From DATJSJ01 sp035504175 (GTDB lineage: Bacteria; Pseudomonadota; Alphaproteobacteria; Acetobacterales; Acetobacteraceae), in the NCBI GenBank assembly GCA_035504175.1, contig DATJSJ010000072.1:1-16383 (forward strand): a stretch of DNA of 16,383 bases, given 5' to 3'. The position numbers and the translations under genes are program-made. Below are positions 7,719 through 15,365 of the stretch, piece by piece (the stretch's first letter is position 1; every line of letters starts with the position of its first letter). The notes under the pieces were generated by a model. The model saw nothing but the letters and a program-made list of their open reading frames with translations. It was not told the DNA's origin and searched no databases.

Positions 7719-7952
7719 GCCCCGCAGCCCAGGCCGCTCCACCGCGCCAACGCGCATGTGATTCCGGCGTGAGCATCGGCCGGAGTGGCCGCCGGAGGCC
7801 GGAACGGGGCGCGTCGCAGTTTGGCCTCGGGACGGGTCACACGTTTGAAAGCGCGCCGCAGGCGATCCAGATCGGCGCAGCTTTGGCCGGGCTTTGGGCC
7901 AGAGGTCGAACCACCGAAGGCGCGAATCGGGCTGAAGACCGGGAGCTCGACC

Positions 7953-7976
7953 GTGATCGCATTGCACGGCGATCGC
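7953..7976 (-). terminator. Terminator-like hairpin after the MFS gene
   Basis: Positions 7953-7960 (GTGATCGC) pair with 7969-7976 (GCGATCGC): eight pairs including one G-T, around an 8-nt loop. It lies 18 bases past the stop codon of the minus-strand MFS gene. There is no T-run on the minus strand, so termination is possible but weakly supported. Confidence 0.3.
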
Positions 7977-7994
7977 TTTGCACAGCCAGGGCGA

Positions 7995-9227
7995 TCACGA
8001 GTCACGCCCGCAGGGTCGCCCCGTCCGCAGCTCGGGAATCCCGCGCACCGCCACGAACGCCATGCCGTAGCTCAACGCCGCGAGCAGAAATGGCGCGCCC
8101 GGGAACCGGACCGGCGCGCCGCCGGCCGCGAACACGCCGAACAGCCAGCCGGCGATCAGCGGCGCCACGATGCTGGTCAGCCCCTGCAGCGAGGACAGCG
8201 CCCCCTGCGTCTCGCCCTGCCGGTCGGCGCCGGCGCGCTGCGACACCATCGCCTGCACCGCCGGGCCCGAGACCGCGCCCAGTGCCTGCAGCACCAGGCC
8301 GAGATAGATCATCCAGCCCCCGATCGCGAAGGCATAGCTGGCATAGGCGGCGGCTGCGAGCACGTAGCCGGCGAGCGCGGCCCGGCGCTCGCCGAGCCGG
8401 CCAACCACGCGTCGCACCAGCAGCGCCTGCACCACCGCCGTGCTCGCCCCGATCAGCGCCAGCGCGATGCCGTTCAGCCGCGGTCCCCAGCCGAAGCGGA
8501 GACCGTTCGACAGCACGAAGCTGCTCTGCAACGCGCCGAGCGCGAACCAGGCGCAACACCAGGCGATCGCCAGCCGGATCGCGGCCGGGTCGCTGCCCAG
8601 TGACGCCAGCGACCCGATCGGATTCGCCCGCCGCCAGTCGAGCGGGCGGCGCCGCTCTGCCGGCAGGCTCTCCGGCAGGACGAAGGCGCCGTACAGCACG
8701 TTGACGAAGGCGAGACCCGCCGCGGCCAGGAACGGCAGGCGCAGCCAGACGCCGCCGAGCAGCCCGCCCAGCGCCGGGCCGAGCACGAAGCCGAAGCCGA
8801 AGGCGCCGCCGACCAGGCCGAAGCGCTGCGCCCGCTGCGCCGGCGGCGTCACGTCGGCGATATAGGCGGTCGCGGCGGAGACGTTCGCCGCCGTCGCGCC
8901 CGCGATCAGCCGTCCGGCGAACAGCCAGGGCAGCGTCGGCGCCCAGGCCAGCAGCAGGTAGTTGACGCACACGCCAGCAAGCGAGGCGAGCAGCACCGGC
9001 CGCCGCCCGTACCGGTCCGACAGGCCACCGAGCACCGGTGCGGCGAGGAACTGCGTCGCCGAGAACACGGCGAGCAGGCCGCCGACCCAGAGCGAGGCGG
9101 CGGCGGCGGAGAGCCCGCCCAGCCGCTCGACCAGTTCCGGCACGATCGGCACGACGATGCCGAAGCCGAGCGCGTCGATCGCGAGGGTCGCCAGCACGAA
9201 CCCGACATTCGCCCGGCGACGCGGCAT
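7995..9227 (-). CDS. MFS transporter, TCR/Tet (TetA-like) drug exporter family
   Basis: This 410-residue inner-membrane protein has twelve predicted membrane segments and is of the drug:H+ antiporter type. TM1 contains an acidic residue in AIDALGFGIVVP (D18), matching the TetA-type N-terminus. The loop after TM2 has the MFS motif A signature GGLSDRYGRRP (67-77). TM5 carries a motif-C-like glycine pattern ending GPALGG (about 151-156), characteristic of exporters. The C-terminal half has QGALSSLQGLTS, also common in TetA relatives. Family membership does not show that tetracycline is the substrate; chromosomal relatives in environmental bacteria often have unknown substrates. The ATG lies 3 nt after the mutY stop codon on the same strand, so the gene is probably expressed with mutY by translational coupling. 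No TetR-family repressor gene is next to it. Confidence 0.9.
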   Translation of the reverse strand: MPRRRANVGFVLATLAIDALGFGIVVPIVPELVERLGGLSAAAASLWVGGLLAVFSATQFLAAPVLGGLSDRYGRRPVLLASLAGVCVNYLLLAWAPTLPWLFAGRLIAGATAANVSAATAYIADVTPPAQRAQRFGLVGGAFGFGFVLGPALGGLLGGVWLRLPFLAAAGLAFVNVLYGAFVLPESLPAERRRPLDWRRANPIGSLASLGSDPAAIRLAIAWCCAWFALGALQSSFVLSNGLRFGWGPRLNGIALALIGASTAVVQALLVRRVVGRLGERRAALAGYVLAAAAYASYAFAIGGWMIYLGLVLQALGAVSGPAVQAMVSQRAGADRQGETQGALSSLQGLTSIVAPLIAGWLFGVFAAGGAPVRFPGAPFLLAALSYGMAFVAVRGIPELRTGRPCGRDS

Positions 9228-9230
9228 GGC

Positions 9231-10319
9231 TCAGCCGGCGACCGGGGCGGCGGCGGGCAGGGCGGAGGCCGCGGCGCGGACGCATTTGCGCATCACGCTC
9301 GGCAGCGCCTCCGCCGCCAGCGCCTCGGCCGGACACAGATAGCCCTCGGCCGAGATCGCCGGCACCGCGGCGGCGTAGAGGCGCAGATGCAGCTCGAAAT
9401 GCGTGAGCCCATGCCGCACCTCGCCGGCCGGCTGCCACTCCGCCGACATCGGCGCCAGCGCCAGCGCCTCTTCGTCGGCCCAGGGCGTGCCGCGCCAGGC
9501 GGTCCCGGGCAGTTCCGCCATGCCGCCGAGCAGGCCGCGCGGCGGCCGCCGCCGCAGCAGCACGCGGCCCGCCGCATCCACCAGCCAGAAATGCACCCCG
9601 AAGCGCAGCGGCCGCACCGGCTTCGGCGCCCGCTGCGGCAGTTCGGCGGCAATCCCGGCGCGCCGCCCGGCGCAATCCGCCATCCACGGGCAGAGTCCGC
9701 AGGCCGGCGTCGCCGGCGTGCAGACCGTGGCGCCGAGATCGAACAACGCCTGGACGAAATCCGCCGGCCGCGCCCGCGCCGCCGCCGCCGCTCCGAGTTT
9801 CGCCGCCGCCTCGGCGATCGCGGGCTTTGCCGCCGGCAGCGACTCGGCGATGGCGAACACGCGCGCCGCCACCCGCTCGACATTGCCGTCCACGGGCACG
9901 ACCGGCAGGCCGAACGCGATGGCGCCGATCGCCGCCGCGGTGTAGGCGCCGATGCCGGGCAGCTCCCGCAGGGCCGCCAGCGTCGTGGGGAAGCCGCCCA
10001 GCGCCACGACCTGCCGGGCGCATGCATGCAGGTTGCGGGCCCGGGCGTAGTAGCCGAGCCCGGCCCAGGCGGCCATCACCGCCTCCTCCGGTGCTGCGGC
10101 CAGCGCCTCGATATCGGGAAAGCGCGCCAGGAAGCGCTGGTAGTAGGGTATCGTCGCGGCGACGGTGGTCTGCTGCAGCATGATCTCGCTGAGCCAGACC
10201 CGGTATGGATCAGGGGTGACGCCGGGCGGCGCGCGCCAGGGCAGGACGCGGCGGTGCCGGTCGTACCAGCGGAGCAGGATCTCGGCATCCGGGACGGGTG
10301 ACGACGCGGTCAACGGCAC
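9231..10319 (-). CDS. A/G-specific adenine glycosylase MutY
   Basis: MutY removes adenine mispaired with 8-oxoguanine or guanine in base-excision repair. At 362 residues it is close to the normal length. The glycosylase domain shows SEIMLQQT with the catalytic glutamate (E45), the helix-hairpin-helix LPGIGAYTA and the following VDGNV with the catalytic aspartate (D144). The four cysteines of the 4Fe-4S cluster are C200, C207, C210 and C216, spaced C-X6-C-X2-C-X5-C exactly as in the family. The C-terminal NUDIX-like domain that recognises 8-oxoG is present, including RHGLTHFELHL near the end. The frame is open far upstream, but that part overlaps the divergent gene and is not MutY-like, so I start at the GTG at 10319. 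A TTG at 10313 is an alternative. Neither has a clear ribosome binding site. The MFS gene follows after 3 bp. Confidence 0.95.
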   Translation of the reverse strand: MPLTASSPVPDAEILLRWYDRHRRVLPWRAPPGVTPDPYRVWLSEIMLQQTTVAATIPYYQRFLARFPDIEALAAAPEEAVMAAWAGLGYYARARNLHACARQVVALGGFPTTLAALRELPGIGAYTAAAIGAIAFGLPVVPVDGNVERVAARVFAIAESLPAAKPAIAEAAAKLGAAAAARARPADFVQALFDLGATVCTPATPACGLCPWMADCAGRRAGIAAELPQRAPKPVRPLRFGVHFWLVDAAGRVLLRRRPPRGLLGGMAELPGTAWRGTPWADEEALALAPMSAEWQPAGEVRHGLTHFELHLRLYAAAVPAISAEGYLCPAEALAAEALPSVMRKCVRAAASALPAAAPVAG

Positions 10320-10329
10320 GGGGCAGGGT

Positions 10330-10872
10330 ATGGCGGCGGCTCGAGGCGAGGACAAGAAGGGCGGGGTCGCACCCCTCGACCGGACGCGGTCGGGCCCGGC
10401 CGCGGCCGCCGCCGCGGAGGCACCGCGGCGCTTCTCGGCCGGTCCGGTGCCGGTCGGGGCGCTGGTGCCGCGCATTACCCGCGCCGCCTTCCAGCGCCGC
10501 GCCCCCGCCACCGCGCAAGTGATCGCCGATTGGACGGCAATCGTCGGGCCGGCCCTGGCCGCCGACAGCGTGCCGCGGCGCCTCTCGGCCGGCACCCTGA
10601 CCATCGCCTGCTCCGGGCCGCTGGCGCTGGAGCTGCAGCATCTGTCCGAGCAGTTGCTCGAGCGGATCAACACCCATCTCGGCCATCACGTCGTGCAGCG
10701 GCTGCGCTTCACGCAGGAAGCGTCGTCCCGCCCGGTGCCGGCAGCGCCGCCGCCGCGACGGGTCCGGCCGGAAGCGGCAGAGCGGGCCGAGCGAGCGGTC
10801 GCCGGCCTGTCGGACGGGCCGGTCCGCGCGGCGCTGGCCTCGCTCGGCCGCGCCGTGTTCGGGAGACCCTGA
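10330..10872 (+). CDS. DUF721 domain protein, DciA-like
   Basis: This 180-residue protein contains a DUF721 domain (about 48-130). Recognisable features are the conserved tryptophan in VIADWTAIVGP (W68), the LSAGTLTIAC strand and the helix ELQHLSEQLLERINTHLG. DUF721 includes DciA, the bacterial operator of the replicative helicase DnaB in species lacking DnaC or DnaI. That role is known for the family and is inferred here. The first 37 residues are low-complexity Ala/Gly/Arg and the last 50 are a Pro/Arg/Ala-rich tail. The chosen ATG has a GGGCAGGG upstream that could serve as a weak ribosome binding site; in-frame GTG codons near 10448 would remove the low-complexity leader. It is divergent from mutY with 10 bp between chosen starts and precedes the dsbA-like and smc genes, an order often seen in alphaproteobacteria. 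Confidence 0.85.
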   Translation: MAAARGEDKKGGVAPLDRTRSGPAAAAAAEAPRRFSAGPVPVGALVPRITRAAFQRRAPATAQVIADWTAIVGPALAADSVPRRLSAGTLTIACSGPLALELQHLSEQLLERINTHLGHHVVQRLRFTQEASSRPVPAAPPPRRVRPEAAERAERAVAGLSDGPVRAALASLGRAVFGRP

Positions 10873-10886
10873 GGCGCCTCAGTCTC
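10863..10886 (+). terminator. Hairpin overlapping the DciA-like gene stop codon
   Basis: CTGAGGCGCCTCAG at 10869-10882 is a perfect 14-bp palindrome that includes the TGA stop codon. An outer GAGAC (10863-10867) can pair with GTCTC (10882-10886) if two bases bulge. Its position suggests termination or protection of the 3' end, but no T-run follows. Confidence 0.35.
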
Positions 10887-11227
10887 TGCGGGCGGTTGCG
10901 GCCGGGTGGCCTGACCCGCGCCAGACCACGATCGCCGGACGGGGAACCCCGAAGGCGCGAATCATGGCCTGAAAACAGATCGCTGGAGCAGGATCGCTCG
11001 GCCCGGTCAGAGTGATCCCGCTCTCTCCGACCGGCGCAGAGTCGGGGCCGGGCCGTGCGTTCCGCCCGCCCCGGAGTCTTGACTCTCCGCCGGCCGCATG
11101 GCGTGGGCTTGGGGTGCGCTCGGCGGCGTCGAGCGCGCCAGGGCGCGCAGGGACAGAATGACGGCCGGCGGGTCTGTGGCGAATCCGACGCCAGGCAGTA
11201 CAACACCAGCGAGTCATCGAGGTCCTG
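10873..11227. other. 355-bp intergenic region before the dsbA-like gene
   Basis: I see no gene here. Frames on both strands are Arg-rich and unlike any family I know. Contents worth noting are the second copy of the 15-mer shared with 7914-7928 (at 10949-10963), a small inverted repeat GAGTC-TT-GACTC at 11074-11085 that includes a -35-like TTGACT (11079-11084) without a matching -10 box, and a GAGGT ribosome binding site at 11219-11223 serving the next gene. The promoter for the dsbA-smc unit is probably in this stretch but I cannot place it. Confidence 0.5.
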
Positions 11228-11860
11228 ATGCTTCTGCACCGCACGCGGCTCCACCGACGCTCACTGCTCGCCCTGGCCGCGGCCGGCCTGGCCCTGCCGC
11301 TGCACGCTCGCGCGCAGGACGCGCGCATGTCGCCGCGCGCCCTCGGCAATCCGAAGGCACCGGTCAGCGTCATGGAGTTCTTCTCCCTGACCTGCACCCA
11401 TTGTGCGGCGTTCGCGAACGAGACCTTTCCGGACGTCAAGTCGAAACTCGTCGACACCGGCAAGCTCTACTACGTCTTCCGCGACTTCCCGCTCGACCAG
11501 GTGGCGCTGACGGCGGCGATGGTGGCCCGGTCCCTGCCGGCCGATCGCTACGAGCCGTTCATCCTGGCGCTGTTCCACAGCCAGGACCGCTGGGCCTTCG
11601 CCCGAGACGTCAACACCACCGACGAACTCGCCAAGATGGCGGCCCTCGCCGGCATGCCGCGCGACACGTTCAACACCACCATCGCCGACACCAAGCTCCG
11701 CAACGCGATCCTCGCCGAGCAGGACGCGGCGGAGAAGAAATACGGCATCGATTCGACGCCCACCTTCATCTTCAACGGGCCCAAGGCACACGACATGAAG
11801 CAGGCCGGCGAGATGGGCTACGACGCGTTCGACGCGCTGGTGAAGCAGGCCGGCGGATAG
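11228..11860 (+). CDS. Exported DsbA-family thiol:disulfide oxidoreductase
   Basis: This 210-residue protein has a thioredoxin/DsbA fold and would make or isomerise disulfide bonds in periplasmic proteins. The N-terminus is an export signal: RR at residues 10-11, the hydrophobic stretch SLLALAAAGLALPL and a likely cleavage site after ARA (about residue 29). The HRRSLL sequence also fits a twin-arginine pattern, so Tat export is possible. The active site is CTHC (C56, C59) after FFSL, and the cis-proline loop is STPTF. The middle part is the all-helical insertion typical of DsbA and of the DSBA-like thioredoxin group. A GAGGT 5 nt before the ATG supports the start. smc begins 4 nt after its stop codon, so the two are probably one transcript. 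A DsbA-family gene between the DUF721 gene and smc is a common alphaproteobacterial order; the functional link is unknown. Confidence 0.92.
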   Translation: MLLHRTRLHRRSLLALAAAGLALPLHARAQDARMSPRALGNPKAPVSVMEFFSLTCTHCAAFANETFPDVKSKLVDTGKLYYVFRDFPLDQVALTAAMVARSLPADRYEPFILALFHSQDRWAFARDVNTTDELAKMAALAGMPRDTFNTTIADTKLRNAILAEQDAAEKKYGIDSTPTFIFNGPKAHDMKQAGEMGYDAFDALVKQAGG

Positions 11861-11864
11861 CGCG

Positions 11865-14800
11865 TTGCCGATCGCCTTCTCCCGCCTGCGGATCGCCGGG
11901 TTCAAGAGCTTCGCCGAGCCGGTCTCGCTGGAAATCCTACCCGGCCTGACCGGCATCGTCGGCCCGAACGGCTGCGGCAAGTCGAACGTCGTGGAAGCGC
12001 TGCGCTGGGCAATGGGGGAGAGCTCCGCGCGCAGCCTGCGCGGCGGCGAGATGGACGACGTGATCTTCGCCGGCACCGCCACCCGCCCGGCCCGTAACCT
12101 CGCCGAAGTGAGTCTGACGCTGGAAGGCGGCGGCGCCGATGCCGGTGCGGCGGCCGGATCGTCCCAGGCGTCCTTTCCGCCGCCCTTCCACGACCAACCG
12201 GAGCTGCAGGTCAGCCGCCGCATCGAGCGTGGCGGCGGCAGCCTGTTCCGCGTCAACGGCCGTGAGCTGCGTGCCCGCGACGTGCAGACCCTGTTCGCCG
12301 ACCTTGCCAGCGGCGCCCGTGCCTCCGGCATGGTCAGCCAGGGCCGCGTCGCCGCGCTGATCAACGCCCGGCCCGAGGAACGCCGCGCGGTTTTGGAGGA
12401 AGCGGCCGGCATCACCGGCCTGCATGCCCGCCGGCACGAGGCGGAGCTGAAGCTGCGCGCCGCCGAAGCCAATCTCGCCCGCGCCGAGGATCTGCGCGGC
12501 CAGCTCGAAGCCCAGCTCGCCGGGCTGCGCCGCCAGGCGCGGCAGGCGGCGCGCTACCGCAACCTCTCCGGCCATATCCGCGGCGCCGAAGCGGAGCTGC
12601 TGGCGCTGCAGCGCGCCCGGGTCGAGCAGGCGCGCACCGCCGCCCGTGCGGCGCTGCACGCGGCGGAGATGGCGGTCGCCGAAGCCACCGCCGCCGCCGG
12701 CCACGCCAGCGCCCGCGCGGCCGAAGCCGCCGCCGCCCTGCCGCCGTTGCGCAGTGCCGAGGCCGACGCGCGCACCGGGCTCGAGCGCCACCGCATCGGC
12801 CAGGAACAGCTCGCCGAGGAGGAGCGGCGCGCCCGCGCGGCGCTCGACGCCGCGACGGCGCGGGAGAAGCAGATCGCCCGCGATCTCGGTCATGCCGGGC
12901 AGCTCGCGGCCGACGCCGAACTCGCCGAGCAGCGGCTCGCGGGCGAGGAAACACGCCTGGCCGAAGCCGAGCGCGCGCTGCCCGCGCGTCTCGCCGAGGC
13001 TTCGGCCGCGGCCGAAGCCGCCGACCAGGCCGCCCGGGCGGCTGAGGCGATCGCCGAGCAGGCGACCACGGCGGCGGCGAGGCTTGCCGCCGAAACCCAG
13101 GCGGCCGGGCAGCTCCTGGCCCAGGCCGAGGCGCGTGCCCGTCGCGCGATCGGGCAGCTTGCCCGGCTGCAGGACGAGCACGCCCGGGCCGCCTCCCAAA
13201 CCGTCGATCCCGCCCGACTGCACGCGGCCGGCGAAGCCGCCGGTGGCGCAGAACAGGCCCTGATCGCGGCACGCCAGCGTTTGGAATCGGCCGAGCAGGC
13301 GCGTGTCGCGTCACGCGCCGCCGCCGGAGTCGCACGGGATCGTCTCGGCCGCGCCGAGGCCGACCAGGCGCGGCTCGCCGCGGAAGCCGCGGCGCTGGCG
13401 GAAATCCTCGCGGTGAAGGATGGCGAGCGCTGGCCGCCGATGGTCGACGCGCTGGGGGTTCCGTCGGGATTGGAGACGGCGCTCGGCGCGGCGCTCGGCG
13501 AGGAGCTGGCCGCGGCGGCCGACCGCGACGCCGCACGGCACTGGCGCGAGTTGCCGGCGCTCGACCCCGGCCCTGCGCCAATCGGCACCACCCCGCTTGC
13601 CACGATGGTGCAGGCGCCGCCGGCCCTGGCGCGAGCACTGGGCGGCATCTTGCTGGTCGAGGACGATGTCGCGGGCGATGACGGCCAGGCAGGGCTGCGC
13701 CCCGGCCAGGTCCTGGTCTCTCCCGCAGGCGCCATCTGGCGCTGGGACGGCTACACGATCCGTGCGGGCACGCCGACCGCCGCCGCCGTGCGGCTGCAGC
13801 AGCGCAATCGCCTCGCCGGGTTGCGCGAACGGCTGGCGGAGGCCGATGCCGGCCTGATCGCCATGCGCGCCGCGCACGGTGAGGCGCAGGCGGCCGAACA
13901 TGCCGCGGAGGAGGCGGAGCGCGCCGCCCGCGCCGCTCGCCGCGACGCGGAGCAGCACGGCGAACGCGCCCGCGGCTCGCTCGCAGCGCTGCGGTTGCAG
14001 GCCGAGTCCGCCGCATCGCGCCTTGCCGCCCTTGACCAGCAGGCTGAGGCGGCTGGCCCGGAGGCGCGTGAGGCCGAGGCCGCTCTGGCCGAGGCGCAAT
14101 CGTGCCGCGCCGCCCTCGCCGATCCAGCGACCGCGCGGGCCGATGCCGATCGGGCCCGCGTCGCCCTCGCCACGGCCCGCAGCGAGCAGGCCGCCCGTCG
14201 CAGCGCCCACGAGGCGCTGGCACGCGAGGCGGAGGCGACTGCCGGCCGCCGCGGCGCCATCGCGGCCGAGCGCCAGGACTGGGCGATGCGCGCCGGCGAC
14301 GCGGCCGACCGCGTCGCCGACCTCACCGCCCGTGCCCACGAGGCGGAGGCGGAACAGCAGGCCCTCGCCGCCGCGCCCGCCGAAATCGCGCTGCGCCGCG
14401 CCGCCGCCCTCGATGCGCTGCAGGAGGCCGAGTCGGCACATCGCCGAACCGCCGATGCGCTGGCCGCTGCCGCCGCCGCGGCGGACGGCGCCGATCGCTC
14501 CGCGCGCGGCGCCGAGGCCGCGCTCGCCGCGGCGCGCGAAGCCGCCGTGCGGGCTCAGGGTCAGGCCGAATCCGCCGACCAGGCCTGGGGCGTGGTTGCC
14601 GAGCGCATCCTCGAACGCCTCGGCGCCAACCCCGCCCTGCCGGAACCGCCGGCCGATCTGTCGGCCGAATCCGAGGACCGCGCCCGCAAGCGCCTCGACA
14701 AGCTGCAGCGCGAACGCGAGGAGATGGGCCCGGTCAACCTCCGCGCCGACATGGAGGCCGAGGAGGTTGAGGGCCGCATCCGCATCATCGAGGCGGAGCG

Positions 14801-15365
14801 CGAGGAGCTCACCACCGCGATCGCCAAGCTGCGCGGCTCGATCGGCCATCTGAACCGCGAGGGCCGCGAGCGCCTGGCCATGGTGTTCGAGCAGGTGGAC
14901 CGCAATTTCCAGGCGCTGTTCGCCCGCATGTTCGGCGGCGGCCGCGCGCATCTGGCGCTGGTCGGCTCCGACGACCCGCTCGCCGCCGGACTCGAAATCT
15001 ACGCCCAGCCCCCCGGCAAGAAGCTCGCAGCCCTGTCGCTCCTCTCCGGCGGCGAGCAGGCGCTGACCGCGCTCTCGCTGGTCTTCGCCGTGTTCCGCTG
15101 CAACCCCGCGCCGGTGTGCGTGCTGGACGAAGTCGACGCGCCGCTCGACGACGCCAACGTGGAGCGGTTCTGCCGGCTGCTCGAGGACATGGTGCGCGAC
15201 ACCGGCACGCGCTTCCTCGTCGTCACCCATCACCATCTCAGCATGGCGCGCATGGACCGGCTCTACGGCGTCACCATGCAGGAACGAGGCGTTTCCCGGC
15301 TGCTCTCGGTCGATCTGCACCAGGCGGCCGGCATGGCGGAGCCGCCCCGCATCGCCGCGGAGTAG
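11865..15365 (+). CDS. Chromosome segregation ATPase SMC
   Basis: SMC is the ATPase of the bacterial condensin that folds and segregates the chromosome together with ScpA and ScpB, neither of which is in the window. The protein is 1166 residues, within the family range. The N-terminal head has FKSFAEPV and the Walker A GPNGCGKSN (33-41). A long coiled coil follows, then a hinge beginning near DALGVPSGLETALG (from about residue 526) and extending to roughly 645. A second coil leads to the C-terminal head with the ABC signature LSGGEQ (1060-1065) and Walker B VLDEVDAPLDD (D1088, E1089). The coils are unusually rich in alanine, as expected from the base composition. The start is TTG without a clear Shine-Dalgarno sequence, 4 nt after the dsbA-like stop, so translation may depend on reinitiation. 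The TAG stop directly abuts the stop of the convergent rsmA gene. Confidence 0.97.
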   Translation: MPIAFSRLRIAGFKSFAEPVSLEILPGLTGIVGPNGCGKSNVVEALRWAMGESSARSLRGGEMDDVIFAGTATRPARNLAEVSLTLEGGGADAGAAAGSSQASFPPPFHDQPELQVSRRIERGGGSLFRVNGRELRARDVQTLFADLASGARASGMVSQGRVAALINARPEERRAVLEEAAGITGLHARRHEAELKLRAAEANLARAEDLRGQLEAQLAGLRRQARQAARYRNLSGHIRGAEAELLALQRARVEQARTAARAALHAAEMAVAEATAAAGHASARAAEAAAALPPLRSAEADARTGLERHRIGQEQLAEEERRARAALDAATAREKQIARDLGHAGQLAADAELAEQRLAGEETRLAEAERALPARLAEASAAAEAADQAARAAEAIAEQATTAAARLAAETQAAGQLLAQAEARARRAIGQLARLQDEHARAASQTVDPARLHAAGEAAGGAEQALIAARQRLESAEQARVASRAAAGVARDRLGRAEADQARLAAEAAALAEILAVKDGERWPPMVDALGVPSGLETALGAALGEELAAAADRDAARHWRELPALDPGPAPIGTTPLATMVQAPPALARALGGILLVEDDVAGDDGQAGLRPGQVLVSPAGAIWRWDGYTIRAGTPTAAAVRLQQRNRLAGLRERLAEADAGLIAMRAAHGEAQAAEHAAEEAERAARAARRDAEQHGERARGSLAALRLQAESAASRLAALDQQAEAAGPEAREAEAALAEAQSCRAALADPATARADADRARVALATARSEQAARRSAHEALAREAEATAGRRGAIAAERQDWAMRAGDAADRVADLTARAHEAEAEQQALAAAPAEIALRRAAALDALQEAESAHRRTADALAAAAAAADGADRSARGAEAALAAAREAAVRAQGQAESADQAWGVVAERILERLGANPALPEPPADLSAESEDRARKRLDKLQREREEMGPVNLRADMEAEEVEGRIRIIEAEREELTTAIAKLRGSIGHLNREGRERLAMVFEQVDRNFQALFARMFGGGRAHLALVGSDDPLAAGLEIYAQPPGKKLAALSLLSGGEQALTALSLVFAVFRCNPAPVCVLDEVDAPLDDANVERFCRLLEDMVRDTGTRFLVVTHHHLSMARMDRLYGVTMQERGVSRLLSVDLHQAAGMAEPPRIAAE

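Larger units (their letters stand above)
7663..7994. other. 332-bp intergenic region between DUF2934 and MFS genes
   Basis: Besides the promoter, ribosome binding site and hairpin listed separately, I see no gene. A 96-codon minus-strand frame crosses it (8005-7715) but overlaps the 3' end of the MFS gene, has no recognisable similarity and no ribosome binding site. The 15-mer at 7914-7928 recurs at 10949-10963 in another intergenic region. Confidence 0.5.

Noticed and set aside
7663..7776. 38-codon N-terminal extension of the DUF2934 protein
   Set aside because: AGGAGG directly ahead of the ATG at 7662 and the start of family-like sequence there argue for the shorter form.
8002..10023. Minus-strand open frame of about 670 codons spanning the MFS and mutY genes
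   Set aside because: It runs on the same strand but out of frame across two genes with intact motifs. Its product is Arg/Ala/Gly-rich, a GC artefact.
11079..11107. TTGACT as a promoter for the dsbA-smc unit
   Set aside because: No -10-like hexamer is found at 15-18 nt spacing (the 17-nt position reads CGTGGG), so it is only noted within the intergenic entry.
13311..15320. Long minus-strand open frame antisense to smc
   Set aside because: The sense protein is unmistakably SMC. The antisense product is Gly/Leu/Arg-rich without a family.
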